In this document: positions 15,533-26,762 of the stretch, in pieces | Layout of the letters: each line of letters starts with the position of its first letter | Numbering within the stretch: position 1 is the stretch's first letter | Assembly: GCA_020632875.1 (NCBI GenBank) | Contig: JACKET010000001.1 | Location: 1 to 64,000, forward strand | From: Alphaproteobacteria bacterium | GTDB lineage: Bacteria; Myxococcota_A; UBA796; GCA-2862545 | Direction: 5' to 3' | Length of the DNA stretch: 64,000 nucleotides | Made by a program: the position numbers and the translations under genes | Notes under the pieces: generated by a model | The model's input: the letters and a program-made list of their open reading frames with translations, nothing else | The model's database searches: none | What the model was told of the DNA's origin: nothing

Positions 15533-16278
15533 AGGTCTTCTGGATCGCGCGCCGCGAGATCGAGGCGATGTTCAGCACGACCATCGGCTGGCTCGTGCTC
15601 ACCGCGTACCTGCTCGTGACGGGCGTGTTCTGGTTCGCGGGCGTCGTCGCGTACGTCGAGCGCAGCACCGACCTCGTCTACAACCCGTACGGCGCGCCCG
15701 AGATGCAGCTCCCGATGCTCGTGAGCGAGTTCTTCGGCAGCTGCTCGATCGTCGTGCTGATGATCGCGCCAGCCATCTCCATGCGGCTGTTCGCCGACGA
15801 GCTGAAGCAGCACACGATGGAGCTGCTCTTCACGTCGCCCGTGTCGGTGCTCGAGATCGTGCTCGGCAAGTACCTCGGTGCGATGGGCTTCCTCGCGATG
15901 CTCATGCTCTGCACCGCGCACTACCCCGTCAGCCTCGCGCTGTTCGGCGACCCGCACCTGCCCTCGTTCGCGCTCGGCTACGCCACGCTGCTGCTCATGG
16001 GCTCCGTGCTGATCGCGATCGGCATGGTGTTCAGCGCGTACACGTCGAACCAGATCGTCGCGAGCGTGCTGACGCTCGGCGCGTCGCTCGCGCTGTTCCT
16101 GGTGTCGGTGCTCGCCGACACGCCCGACGACTGGCAGGCGAAGATCGCCCTGTCGTCGCACCTGTCGGAGCTCCTGACGGGCATCGTCCGCGTGTCCGAC
16201 CTCGCGTACTTCGTGCTGCTGACGCTCGTCGCGCTGTTCGTCACCCACCAGCGGCTGGAGTCGTTCCGATGGAGGTGA
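15529..16278 (+). CDS. ABC-2 type permease, GldF-like
   Basis: 249 residues with six membrane helices and the ABC2 permease pattern: N-terminal IARREIEAMFSTTIGWLVL, a periplasmic loop, then LFADELKQHTMELLFTSPVS and VLGKYLGAMG, which are hallmarks of the Gld/Nos-type permease. GTG start overlaps the ATPase stop (GTGA); its 3' end overlaps the next gene by ten bases. Together the three genes form a GldA/F/G-like system. The cargo is unknown; in Bacteroidetes the homologues are needed for gliding, but related sets occur in many phyla without it. Confidence 0.88.
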   Translation: MKVFWIARREIEAMFSTTIGWLVLTAYLLVTGVFWFAGVVAYVERSTDLVYNPYGAPEMQLPMLVSEFFGSCSIVVLMIAPAISMRLFADELKQHTMELLFTSPVSVLEIVLGKYLGAMGFLAMLMLCTAHYPVSLALFGDPHLPSFALGYATLLLMGSVLIAIGMVFSAYTSNQIVASVLTLGASLALFLVSVLADTPDDWQAKIALSSHLSELLTGIVRVSDLAYFVLLTLVALFVTHQRLESFRWR

Positions 16279-17978
16279 TGCTCCGCCGGTGGGCCTGGGT
16301 GTTCGGCTTCGCGGGCGGTCTCTGCCTGCTGGCGTCGGTCAGCGTCTACTGGCTGCTCGAGCGGTTCGACGGGCGCGTCACGGGCTTCCTCGTCGCGGGT
16401 GCCGTGCTTCTGCTGGTCTACGCGGGCCTCGACCGCGAGAACCTCAAGAACACCGCGTCGCAGCGGTCGTTCAGCTACACGACGGGCAGCCTGCTGCTCC
16501 AGATCGTGATGGTCATGATCGGCATCGTCGGGTTCTCGCTCGCCGAGCGCTACGACAAGACCTGGGACTTCACCGAGCAGGGCGACTACACGCTCTCCGA
16601 GCACACGCTCAAGGTGATCGCCGGCCTCGACGAGCCCGTGCGGTTCCTGGCGTTCTTCGGGATGTCCGGCGACGTGCGCGCCGAGCGGCTGCTCCGGCTG
16701 TACGACGAGGCGTCCGACGCGGTGCAGGTCGAGTGGATCGACCCGATGTCGAACCCGCAGAAGGCCCAGCTGTACGACGTGACGTCGAGCCACACGCTGG
16801 TGCTGCAGCAGGGCGACCGCATCCAGCGGCTCGAGAGCGACCTCACCGAAGAGCAGATCACGCAGAAGCTCGTCATCGTGCAGTCCGACGAGGACCACAT
16901 CGTCTGCTGGGCCGTGGGGCACGGCGAGGCCGACCCCGACGACGAGCTCACCGCCGATGGGCTCGGTGGCGTCGTGCTGGCCGCCGAGTCGCTGAACTTC
17001 CAGTTCCTGCGCGCGAACATCGCGACCGAGGGCATCGACCGCAAGTGCGAGGCGCTCGTCGTGGCGCGGCCGCTGAACGACTGGCTGCCCTTCGAGCGCG
17101 AGGCGCTGGCGGCGTACCTCGCCGAGGGCGGGCGCGTGATGGTGCTCCTCGACGATCCGCCCATCCTGTACGCGGCCGCCGCGGCTCTCGAGCGCCTGCC
17201 GCCTCCGCCCACACCGGACGGATTCGTCGCCGACCTCGAGCGCTTCGGGGTGCTCGCGGGCAACGACCTCGTCGTCGACCCCGACCCGCGCAACAGCCTC
17301 GTGGGCGTCGACGACGGCAGCGTGCTGGTGCTCTCGGGCCAGGGCATCGTGCACCACGCCATCACCGAGTCGCTCGGCGCGTCGGTGGTGCTGCGGGTCG
17401 CGCGGTCCGTCCGTTCCGCCGAGGACGTCCAGGGCATCACGTCCCACCCGCTGCTCCGCGCGAGCGTGGAGTCGTGGGGCGAGACCGAGCCCCTCAAGGA
17501 GCCGCAGCCCGACCTCGACACCGAGGTGGTGGGGGAGGTGCCGGTCGCGGTGTGGGCCGAGATCGCCGATCCGACCGTGCTGCACGTCGTCACGCCGCCA
17601 GAGGGCAGCCCTCCGGTCGAAGACGGTGTCCCGAAGCTGCCGTTCGGCTCCGAGCCCGTCGACCTGCGCTCCGACCTCGGCCGCGCGGTGCCGTCCGACT
17701 TCGCTCCGAAGCCCGGCGGCCGGCTCGTGGTGTTCGGCGACACCGACTGGGCGACGAACCAGCTCTACACGCTCGGCAACAACCGCGACCTGTTCCTGAA
17801 CACGCTGGCCTGGCTGGTCGACGAAGAGGACCAGATCGGCGAGCGACCCCAGCCGGCCGAGACGCTCGAGATCACCGGGATCGAAGCCGGGATGCTGTGT
17901 CTCGTCAGCATCGTCTTCGTGCCCGGCCTCGCCGCGCTGCTGGCGGTGGTGACGCTGGTGCGGCGGCGGTTCCTGTAG
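16269..17978 (+). CDS. GldG-like ABC transporter auxiliary component
   Basis: 569 residues. Two N-terminal membrane helices (about 8-28 and 35-50), a third at about 75-95, a large extracytoplasmic part, and a C-terminal helix (about 540-562) followed by RRRFL. The segment after the third helix (DFTEQGDYTLSEHTLKVIAGLDEPV) matches the start of the ABC_transp_aux/GldG domain, and LVVFGDTDWATNQL near residue 485 is the usual late motif. It should form a complex with the permease. ATG at 16269 overlaps the GldF-like gene. Confidence 0.88.
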   Translation: MEVMLRRWAWVFGFAGGLCLLASVSVYWLLERFDGRVTGFLVAGAVLLLVYAGLDRENLKNTASQRSFSYTTGSLLLQIVMVMIGIVGFSLAERYDKTWDFTEQGDYTLSEHTLKVIAGLDEPVRFLAFFGMSGDVRAERLLRLYDEASDAVQVEWIDPMSNPQKAQLYDVTSSHTLVLQQGDRIQRLESDLTEEQITQKLVIVQSDEDHIVCWAVGHGEADPDDELTADGLGGVVLAAESLNFQFLRANIATEGIDRKCEALVVARPLNDWLPFEREALAAYLAEGGRVMVLLDDPPILYAAAAALERLPPPPTPDGFVADLERFGVLAGNDLVVDPDPRNSLVGVDDGSVLVLSGQGIVHHAITESLGASVVLRVARSVRSAEDVQGITSHPLLRASVESWGETEPLKEPQPDLDTEVVGEVPVAVWAEIADPTVLHVVTPPEGSPPVEDGVPKLPFGSEPVDLRSDLGRAVPSDFAPKPGGRLVVFGDTDWATNQLYTLGNNRDLFLNTLAWLVDEEDQIGERPQPAETLEITGIEAGMLCLVSIVFVPGLAALLAVVTLVRRRFL

Positions 17979-17994
17979 GGCGGAGCAGGGCCCG

Positions 17995-18043
17995 GGTCAC
18001 CGCGCCCGGGGGTTGCGATGGGTGCGCGTAGGGCGCGGTGACC
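17995..18043. terminator. Long GC hairpin after the gld-like operon
   Basis: GGTCACCGCGCCC (17995-18007) and GGGCGCGGTGACC (18031-18043) form a perfect 13-bp stem with a 23-base loop, starting 16 bases after the GldG-like stop. There is no T tract, so it may stop transcription with help from Rho, or stabilise the 3' end. Together with the adjacent REP-like array it fills the 301-bp gap before the next gene. Confidence 0.5.
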
Positions 18044-18123
18044 GGGACCCTCGCCACTGCCTACGTGGCACCGGGCCGCGAATTGCCCGCCGTGACATTT
18101 CCGGACGGCCGGCACTCCAGGTG

Positions 18124-18224
18124 GCCGCTCTGGGGTCTGACCGGTCTGACCCCACTGAGGCCGGCCGCTCCGGGGTCTGACCCCACTGAGGCCGGCCGCT
18201 CTGGGGTCTGACCCCGCTGAGGCC
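18124..18224. repeat. REP-like array, inverted copy of the one at 2705-2810
   Basis: Three contiguous units of the palindrome TGGGGTCTGACCCCA with flanks GGCCGCTC and ACTGAGGCC. The first unit is lengthened by about 10 bp (GGGGTCTGACCGGTCTGACC), mirroring the third unit of the array at 2705-2810. The arrays are reverse complements with only a few substitutions, 15.3 kb apart. No spacer separates units, so it is not a CRISPR. Units could fold into hairpins downstream of the gld-like operon. Confidence 0.85.
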
Positions 18225-18279
18225 ACCCCGGGGAATGCCGTCCTGCGTTAGAACTCGGTTCCCTCCCGGAGCCCTCCCC

Positions 18280-20733
18280 ATGTCCGTCCTCCTGCTCTCC
18301 CTCCTCGCCTGCAAGGGCACCCCCGAGCTCCCGCCGGTCACCGGGCCGCGCGTCCAGGTCACCGATGTCCCCGATCCGCTCGCCCCCTGTGGCGACGCGA
18401 CGATCGAGCTCACTCTCGCGTCCCCGCTCGACGGTGTGCGGTCCATCGAATGGGACCTCGGCGGCGCGTTCGGAAGCTCGCCGCTCGACGGCTCCGGCAC
18501 CACGCGCACCTTCGATCTCCCGGCCCAGGCCATCGCCGACAGCTGCAATCTCCCCACGTGCCAGCTGTCGATGGAGCTCGTGATCGAGGCGCCCCCGGCG
18601 AAGTACCGGTTCGAGCACGACGTCGTCGTCCTCACCGACACCGACCCCACGATCACCATCGATGGCGCCGACCCCGCGACGCTCCCGTCTGTTCTCTACG
18701 CCACCACGGAGCGGTTCGAGGCCGAGCTCGAGCTCGTCGCGACCGCGCCGGAGCGGATGTACGTGAACGCCGCGGCGTGCATCGCGAACCAGGCCGACCA
18801 CGACTGCGTGCGCGTGCCGATGGCCTACGACGGCGGCGGGGACTGGGTCGTCGACGCGACCGAGCTCACCACCTGCATCGACGGGCAGCTGAAGGAGGGC
18901 TGGCAGCTGCAGCTCGAGGTCGGCGTGGGCCACTGCAGCGCGCCGCTCGCGGTGTACCCGCTCGATCTCCGGTTCCTCGAAGAAGACTGCGATGGCGACG
19001 GCCTGATCGCGCGCACCGACGCCGACGGGGACTGCGACGACCTCGACGCCGAAAGCGCCGCTTCGCTGGGCGAGTGGGTGTTCCCCGACCTCGACGAGGA
19101 CGGGTTCGGCGCCGAAGGCGACCCCGGCGCGTACCAGTGCCCGCTCGACCCGCCTCCCGCCACGCCGGTGTCGTCGAGCAGCGACGACTGCGACGACACC
19201 GACCCCACGTTCTACCCGCTGGCCCCCGACGACCAGTGCGACAACCTCGATCAGAACTGCAACATCAGCTGGGACGACGACGCGGCCGTGGTGTTCCTGT
19301 ACCCCGACGACGACGGCGACGGCTGGGGCCTGAACGACGGCTTCCTGTCGACCGTCGTGACCGTCTGCGAGCTGCCCTACCCGGGGTGGGGGCTGCCCGA
19401 GGACTGCGACGAGACCGGGCCGAACGCGGCGCAGATCCATCCGGGCCAGATGGAGGACCCGGCGACGCCGTACGACGACAACTGCGACCTCTCCACGGCG
19501 TGCGGGGCCGACTGCGACACGGCCACCGAGCTGCTCGTGGCGTCCGGCGACGGCATCGTGGCCATCGACGACCCGCTCGCGCTGCCGCCGACCTTCACCA
19601 CGCTGCGCACGTGGGCTTCCGTGCCCGACGCGATGGAGTACCTCGACCTCGACGGGAACGGGCTGCTCGACGCGCTGCTCGTGTACCCCACGTCGACGGT
19701 GGTGGAGTGGGACCTCGCGAGCCCGTCGGGCGGCAACGAGACCCTCGCGGCCGTCGGCGGAGGGGGCGTGACCGTCGGGGACTTCGACCAGGACGGCGTG
19801 CAGGACGCGCTCGTCGGGAGCGACGGCAGCGCCACCATCTGGTGGGGCGGCGCCAGTCCCCTCGCCAGCACCGACCTCGGGCCGGGCGACATCGTCGACC
19901 AGGGCGACTTCGACCTCGACGGCTGCGTCGATCTCGTGGTGGTCGACTCGGAGGACGCCGGCGCGTACGACACGACGTCGGCCGTGCACTTCGGAACGCC
20001 CGACGGCTTCGGCGCATGCTCGCGCAGCTTCGTGATGGCGACGTTCGCGACGAGCGGTCCGCGGGCCGTGGCCATCGGCGATCTCGACGGCGTGGCGGGC
20101 CCCGAGCTGGCCGTCGCGAGCGAGCGGTCCGGCACGACGGGCGCGCCCGTCGACAGCACCGCATCGCTCGTCGTGCAGCTGCTGACGCGCGTACCCACCC
20201 TCGCGACGGTGCCGGTCACGGGTGCGGTGCAGGTCGACATCTCCGGCGACCGCCGCGTGGCCTTCGCGCACCAGCCGAACACGGCGAACGAGGGCGTCAG
20301 CGTGTGGGAGCTCGACACCGGGCTGTACACGCGCCTCGACGAGCTGCCCGGCACGAACGTCACGGCGCTGTTGTGGTACCCCCTCGACAATACCGGAACG
20401 GCCGAGGATCTCGTCGTCCTCACCGACGGCGCCGGGCAGAGCGACCGCCTGTTCTTCGACGGCGACCCGGCGCTCGCGCACTTCCTCGGGTTCGACATCC
20501 CGTCGTACGGCGCGCGCGTCGTCGCCCTGCCCGAGGGCTACGGCTACCGCGAGCTCCTGTTCGTCGGGCGCCACCCGGATGGCGCCGGGCTCGATCACAG
20601 CCGGTACTACCTGTTCTCCCAGCAGAACGCGCCGGTCGAGTTCCTGATCACCGCCGACTCGGCGTTCGCACCGTACGCGGCGTTCACGCCGAGCGACTTC
20701 CCCGCGCCGTTCCCGACCCAGGCGCTGCCGTGA
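18280..20733 (+). CDS. Large lipoprotein with MopE-type motifs and VCBS/FG-GAP repeats
   Basis: 817 residues. Starts with a lipoprotein signal (MSVLLLSLLAC, Cys near residue 11). Residues about 240-410 hold Asp/Cys-rich segments of the myxobacterial MopE type, such as EDCDGDGLIARTDADGDCDD, DDCDDTDPTFYPLAPD and EDCDETGPNAAQIHPG, with QCDNLDQNCN beside them. The second half has FG-GAP/VCBS calcium loops (VGDFDQDGVQDALVG, GDFDLDGCVDLVVV, IGDLDGVAGPELAV), predicting a surface beta-propeller. No clear Shine-Dalgarno precedes the ATG. Its stop overlaps the proB start as GTGA, an odd pairing of a surface lipoprotein with a housekeeping enzyme. Confidence 0.85.
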   Translation: MSVLLLSLLACKGTPELPPVTGPRVQVTDVPDPLAPCGDATIELTLASPLDGVRSIEWDLGGAFGSSPLDGSGTTRTFDLPAQAIADSCNLPTCQLSMELVIEAPPAKYRFEHDVVVLTDTDPTITIDGADPATLPSVLYATTERFEAELELVATAPERMYVNAAACIANQADHDCVRVPMAYDGGGDWVVDATELTTCIDGQLKEGWQLQLEVGVGHCSAPLAVYPLDLRFLEEDCDGDGLIARTDADGDCDDLDAESAASLGEWVFPDLDEDGFGAEGDPGAYQCPLDPPPATPVSSSSDDCDDTDPTFYPLAPDDQCDNLDQNCNISWDDDAAVVFLYPDDDGDGWGLNDGFLSTVVTVCELPYPGWGLPEDCDETGPNAAQIHPGQMEDPATPYDDNCDLSTACGADCDTATELLVASGDGIVAIDDPLALPPTFTTLRTWASVPDAMEYLDLDGNGLLDALLVYPTSTVVEWDLASPSGGNETLAAVGGGGVTVGDFDQDGVQDALVGSDGSATIWWGGASPLASTDLGPGDIVDQGDFDLDGCVDLVVVDSEDAGAYDTTSAVHFGTPDGFGACSRSFVMATFATSGPRAVAIGDLDGVAGPELAVASERSGTTGAPVDSTASLVVQLLTRVPTLATVPVTGAVQVDISGDRRVAFAHQPNTANEGVSVWELDTGLYTRLDELPGTNVTALLWYPLDNTGTAEDLVVLTDGAGQSDRLFFDGDPALAHFLGFDIPSYGARVVALPEGYGYRELLFVGRHPDGAGLDHSRYYLFSQQNAPVEFLITADSAFAPYAAFTPSDFPAPFPTQALP

Positions 20734-21797
20734 AGCGCATCGTCGTGAAGGTGGGCACCGCCGTGGTCTCGCGGCCCGACGGCAAGCTCGCCCTCGGCCG
20801 GCTCGGCTCGCTGGTCGAGCAGCTGTGCGAGCTGGCCGACGCCGGGCACCAGGTGTTGCTCGTCAGCTCCGGTGCGGTCGGGCTCGGCGCCGCGCGCCTG
20901 GGGATCCCGCGGCCCACCGAGCTCGCCGACCGCCAGGCCGCCGCTGCGACGGGCCAGGGGTCGCTGATCGCCCTGTACGACGGGCTGTTCCGCAGGCAGG
21001 GGCGGTACTGCGCGCAGGTGTTGCTCACCGAGTCCGACTTCCACCACCGCAGCCACTACCTGAACCTCGCCGTCGCGCTGGAGCGCCTCCTCCAGCTCGG
21101 TGTGGTGCCGGTCATCAACGAGAACGACGTCGTCAGCACCGCCGAGCTCGCGCTCACCGGGAAGGTGTTCGGCGACAACGACCGCCTGGGCGCGCTCGTC
21201 GCGAGCAACCTGGGTGCCGATCTGCTCGTCCTGCTGTCGGACGTCGACGCCGTCTACACGGCCCCGCCGGGCACCGAGGGCGCCGAGCGCATCGCCGTGT
21301 GGAGCGAGAGCGCGAAGTTCCGCGCGGGCGACCCGAGCCGCGCCGGCACCGGCGGCATCCAGAGCAAGGTCGCCGCGGCGCGCATCGCGGCGAAGGCCGG
21401 TGTCGAAGCGGTGATCTCCAGCGGGCTGACGGACGGCTGCGTGTGGCGCGTCGTCCGCGAGGAGCCGGTGGGCACGCGCTTCCCGCCGCTCGCCGGGATG
21501 AACCGCCGCCGCCAGTGGATCGCGTTCGCCACCGCGCCCGCCGGCACGCTCGTCGTGAACGCGGGCGCGCGCCAGGCCCTCGTCGAGCGGGGCGCCAGCC
21601 TGCTGTGGCCAGGCGTCGTGCGCGTGGACGGCGACTTCGAGCCAGGTGCCGTGGTCGAGGTCGCGTGTGACGGATCGGTCGTGGCGCGCGGCATCGTGGG
21701 CCAGTCGAGCCAGGCGATCCGCGCGGGGCTCGAGAAGGAGCGGGGGACCGTGCTGCACCGGAACGACATCGCCATCCTCGCGGACCTCGCGTCATGA
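20730..21797 (+). CDS. proB: Glutamate 5-kinase
   Basis: 355 residues, GTG start overlapping the preceding lipoprotein stop. The amino acid kinase domain (1-255) shows VVKVGTAVVSRPDGK, LVSSGAVGLGAARL, INENDVVSTAEL and FGDNDRLGALVA, all diagnostic of ProB. The C-terminal 80 residues are a PUA domain (VVNAGARQALVERGASLLWPG). It phosphorylates L-glutamate to gamma-glutamyl phosphate, the first step of proline synthesis in the cytoplasm. Length matches full-length two-domain ProB. Stop overlaps the proA ATG (ATGA), giving a proBA operon. Confidence 0.97.
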   Translation: MKRIVVKVGTAVVSRPDGKLALGRLGSLVEQLCELADAGHQVLLVSSGAVGLGAARLGIPRPTELADRQAAAATGQGSLIALYDGLFRRQGRYCAQVLLTESDFHHRSHYLNLAVALERLLQLGVVPVINENDVVSTAELALTGKVFGDNDRLGALVASNLGADLLVLLSDVDAVYTAPPGTEGAERIAVWSESAKFRAGDPSRAGTGGIQSKVAAARIAAKAGVEAVISSGLTDGCVWRVVREEPVGTRFPPLAGMNRRRQWIAFATAPAGTLVVNAGARQALVERGASLLWPGVVRVDGDFEPGAVVEVACDGSVVARGIVGQSSQAIRAGLEKERGTVLHRNDIAILADLAS

Positions 21798-23062
21798 GGG
21801 CCATGGCGCTGGCCGCCCGCCGCGCGGGGCGCGAGCTGGCCTCGCGGTCCGGTGCCGAGCGCTCCGCCGCGCTCGAGCGCATGGCCGCCGCGCTCGATGC
21901 ACGCCGGGCCGAGATCCAGAAGGCGAACGCCGAGGATGTCGCCGCGGCGGCCGACCTCGTCGCGCAGGGGCGCATGTCCGAGGCGCTCGCCGCGCGCCTC
22001 CCGCTGTCCGACCGCAAGATCGAAGGCCTGGTCGAGGGCCTGCGCACCCTGGCCGCCGCGGACGACCCGATCGGCCGGCTCCTCCGCAAGACCCGCCTCG
22101 GAGAGGGCCTCGAGCTCGAGCAGCGCACCGTGCCCATCGGCGTGCTGCTCGTCATCTTCGAGTCGCGCCCCGACGCCCTCGTGCAGGTCGCGGGTCTCGC
22201 CGTGAAGTCGGGCAACGGGCTCCTCCTGAAGGGCGGGAAGGAGGCTCTGCACTCCAACCGCGTCCTCCACCGCGTGCTCGCCGAGGCGCTGAGCCCGCTG
22301 TCGCCCGATGTCGTGGGGCTCGTCGAGACCCGCTCCCAGATCTCCGAGCTGCTCGAGCTCGACGACGTCATCGACCTCGTCATCCCGCGCGGCGGCAACG
22401 CGCTCGTCCGGCACGTCCAGCAGAGCACGCGCATCCCCGTCCTCGGGCACGCCGACGGCGTCTGTCACGTGTACGTCGACAAGGCCGCCGACCCGGCCAT
22501 GGCGGAGGCCATCGTCCTCGACAGCAAGACCGACTACCCCGCGGCCTGCAACGCGATGGAGACGCTGCTCGTCCACGACGCCTACCCCCACGCCGACGCG
22601 CTCGTCGCGGCCCTGAAGCGCGCGGGTGTCCGGCTGTACGGCGGTCCCCACGCCTCGCGGCGCTTCCACCTCGAGCACGTCGAGGACTTCCACCACGAGT
22701 ACGGCGATCTCGCCGCGTCCGTCGCGCTGGTGGGCGGTCTCACCGCCGCGATCGACCACATCCACCGCTACGGGTCCGGCCACACCGAGAGCATCGTCAC
22801 GTCCGACCCGAAGGCGGCCGAGGCGTTCCTCGCCCGGGTCGACAGCGCGAGCGTGTTCCACAACGTCTCCACGCGATTCGCGGACGGGTACCGCTACGGC
22901 CTCGGCGCCGAGGTCGGGATCAGCACGGCGCGCATCCACGCGCGCGGCCCGGTCGGGGTCGAAGGGCTGCTCACGACGCGCTGGACCGCGCGGGGATCGG
23001 GGCACACCGTCGGGGCCGTGACCCGCGGTGACTGGCAGTTCACACACGAACGGCTCGTCTGA
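21794..23062 (+). CDS. proA: Gamma-glutamyl phosphate reductase
   Basis: 422 residues, usual length. The aldehyde-dehydrogenase-like fold carries the catalytic Cys in KTDYPAACNAMETLLVH and the NADPH-binding region around SRPDALVQVAGLAVKSGN. VIPRGGNALVRHVQQ and the C-terminal GRGP-like motif ARGPVGVEGLLTTRW complete the ProA pattern. It reduces gamma-glutamyl phosphate to glutamate semialdehyde. ATG overlaps proB by four bases, so the two products of this channelled step are co-translated. Confidence 0.97.
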   Translation: MRAMALAARRAGRELASRSGAERSAALERMAAALDARRAEIQKANAEDVAAAADLVAQGRMSEALAARLPLSDRKIEGLVEGLRTLAAADDPIGRLLRKTRLGEGLELEQRTVPIGVLLVIFESRPDALVQVAGLAVKSGNGLLLKGGKEALHSNRVLHRVLAEALSPLSPDVVGLVETRSQISELLELDDVIDLVIPRGGNALVRHVQQSTRIPVLGHADGVCHVYVDKAADPAMAEAIVLDSKTDYPAACNAMETLLVHDAYPHADALVAALKRAGVRLYGGPHASRRFHLEHVEDFHHEYGDLAASVALVGGLTAAIDHIHRYGSGHTESIVTSDPKAAEAFLARVDSASVFHNVSTRFADGYRYGLGAEVGISTARIHARGPVGVEGLLTTRWTARGSGHTVGAVTRGDWQFTHERLV

Positions 23063-23078
23063 CCCGGCGCGGGCCGGT

Positions 23079-25665
<2,587 letters not shown>

Positions 25666-25670
<5 letters not shown>

Positions 25671-25705
25671 AGCCGTGAACCGCTACCGCGGCTCACGCCT
25701 CTAGA
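25666..25705. terminator. Bidirectional hairpin overlapping the kinase stop codon
   Basis: An 18-bp inverted repeat (arms 25666-25683 and 25688-25705) with two mismatches and a four-base loop; the outer ends are TCTAGAG and CTCTAGA. The left arm contains the TAG stop of the kinase gene. It can fold equally on both strands and lies 99 bases beyond the stop of the convergent ATP-grasp gene, so it may terminate both. No T tract follows. The rest of the 134-base gap up to 25804 shows no gene. Confidence 0.65.
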
Positions 25706-25804
25706 CACCCCTTGGTTCGCCGGTTTCCGGGCGTGACTGTCCCGCCCGGACCCTCCGGCGAACAACGAGAGAAGCTCCACTTGCTGCGCAAGCGGATCAT
25801 CTCT

Positions 25805-26746
25805 CTAGCGCTCGAGGAAGGGCTGCTCGCAGGCCTGCGCGTGGAGGGCACCGAAGCGGTCCGGGTCGGCCTCGGCCAGCGCGTGCAGACGGCCGCGGGG
25901 ACGGGCGTTCACCTCGATGACGTGGGGCTCCAGCTCCGGATCCAGCACGGCATCGACGCCGAGCTCGATCGCCTCGGGGAAGCGCGCCGCCACCGCGAGC
26001 GCCAGGGCCTGCGCGGAGGCCGCGACGTCGGGCCCGAAGCGGTCTTCAGCAGCGGAGACCGCGGCGCCGCGGGCGTGGTTCACGACCGCGTCGCGCGGGT
26101 GGTGCCGCGCCACGGGCGGATAGGCGCGCCAGCCGTCGGCGCCGCGTTGGACCAGGATCCGGAGCGCGACCCCGCCGTACCCCGGCGGCGGGGGCACGGC
26201 GCGCTGCAGGATCATCGGCTGATCCACCCCGTCCACCACGGCGCGCGCGGGGGGCGAAGCGCCGGCGGTCACGTGCTGGACGCCTCTCCCGAAGCTCCCG
26301 AAGCGCGGCTTCAGGAACCCCGCTCCCCAGCGCGCCAGGGCCTCGGGGTAGCGGCGCGGGTCGGTCTCGAGGTCGGGCATGCCGAGCCCGTGCAGGGCGT
26401 CCTGCGTGCGGACCTTGTCGCGGAGCAGTGCGGTCAGCGCGGGCGGATTGAGGACCGGCACCGCGCCGAGCCCGTGCAGCAGGCGCGCGTAGGCGAGGGG
26501 CTGCGTGAAGCTCGGGAAACGGTCGATGGCCGAGGACGGGCGGAGCCGCGCCTCGCGCCAGCCCCCGGGGACCGCGACGTGCCCGACGAGGTGCCTGTGC
26601 TCGACCTGCCCCCCGACGACGATCTGGAGCCGATCGGCGAGCGCGAGCATCGCCCGGCCGATGGGGAGCTGCTCGGGCGGCGGAGGGGGGCGGCCGCTCG
26701 GCGGGAGGAGCAGCGCGACGACCGGTCTGTCGGAGCCGTCGGACAC
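25805..26746 (-). CDS. ATP-grasp family enzyme (YheC/D- or RimK-like)
   Basis: 313 residues. The first 110 residues form a Rossmann-like lobe; the rest has ATP-grasp features: GAGFLKPRFGSFGRGVQHV (nucleotide-binding Lys and Gly loop), ILQRAVPPPPGY, and ELGVDAVLDPELEPHVIEVNARP with the metal-binding Glu/Asn pair at the end. Such enzymes join a carboxylate to an amine using ATP. The family resembles YheC/YheD or glutathione synthase/RimK, and the substrate is not evident. GTG start at 26746; 16 bp separate it from the divergent metalloprotease gene. Confidence 0.75.
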   Translation of the reverse strand: MSDGSDRPVVALLLPPSGRPPPPPEQLPIGRAMLALADRLQIVVGGQVEHRHLVGHVAVPGGWREARLRPSSAIDRFPSFTQPLAYARLLHGLGAVPVLNPPALTALLRDKVRTQDALHGLGMPDLETDPRRYPEALARWGAGFLKPRFGSFGRGVQHVTAGASPPARAVVDGVDQPMILQRAVPPPPGYGGVALRILVQRGADGWRAYPPVARHHPRDAVVNHARGAAVSAAEDRFGPDVAASAQALALAVAARFPEAIELGVDAVLDPELEPHVIEVNARPRGRLHALAEADPDRFGALHAQACEQPFLER

Positions 26747-26762
26747 GGGGCGAGGGTAGACT

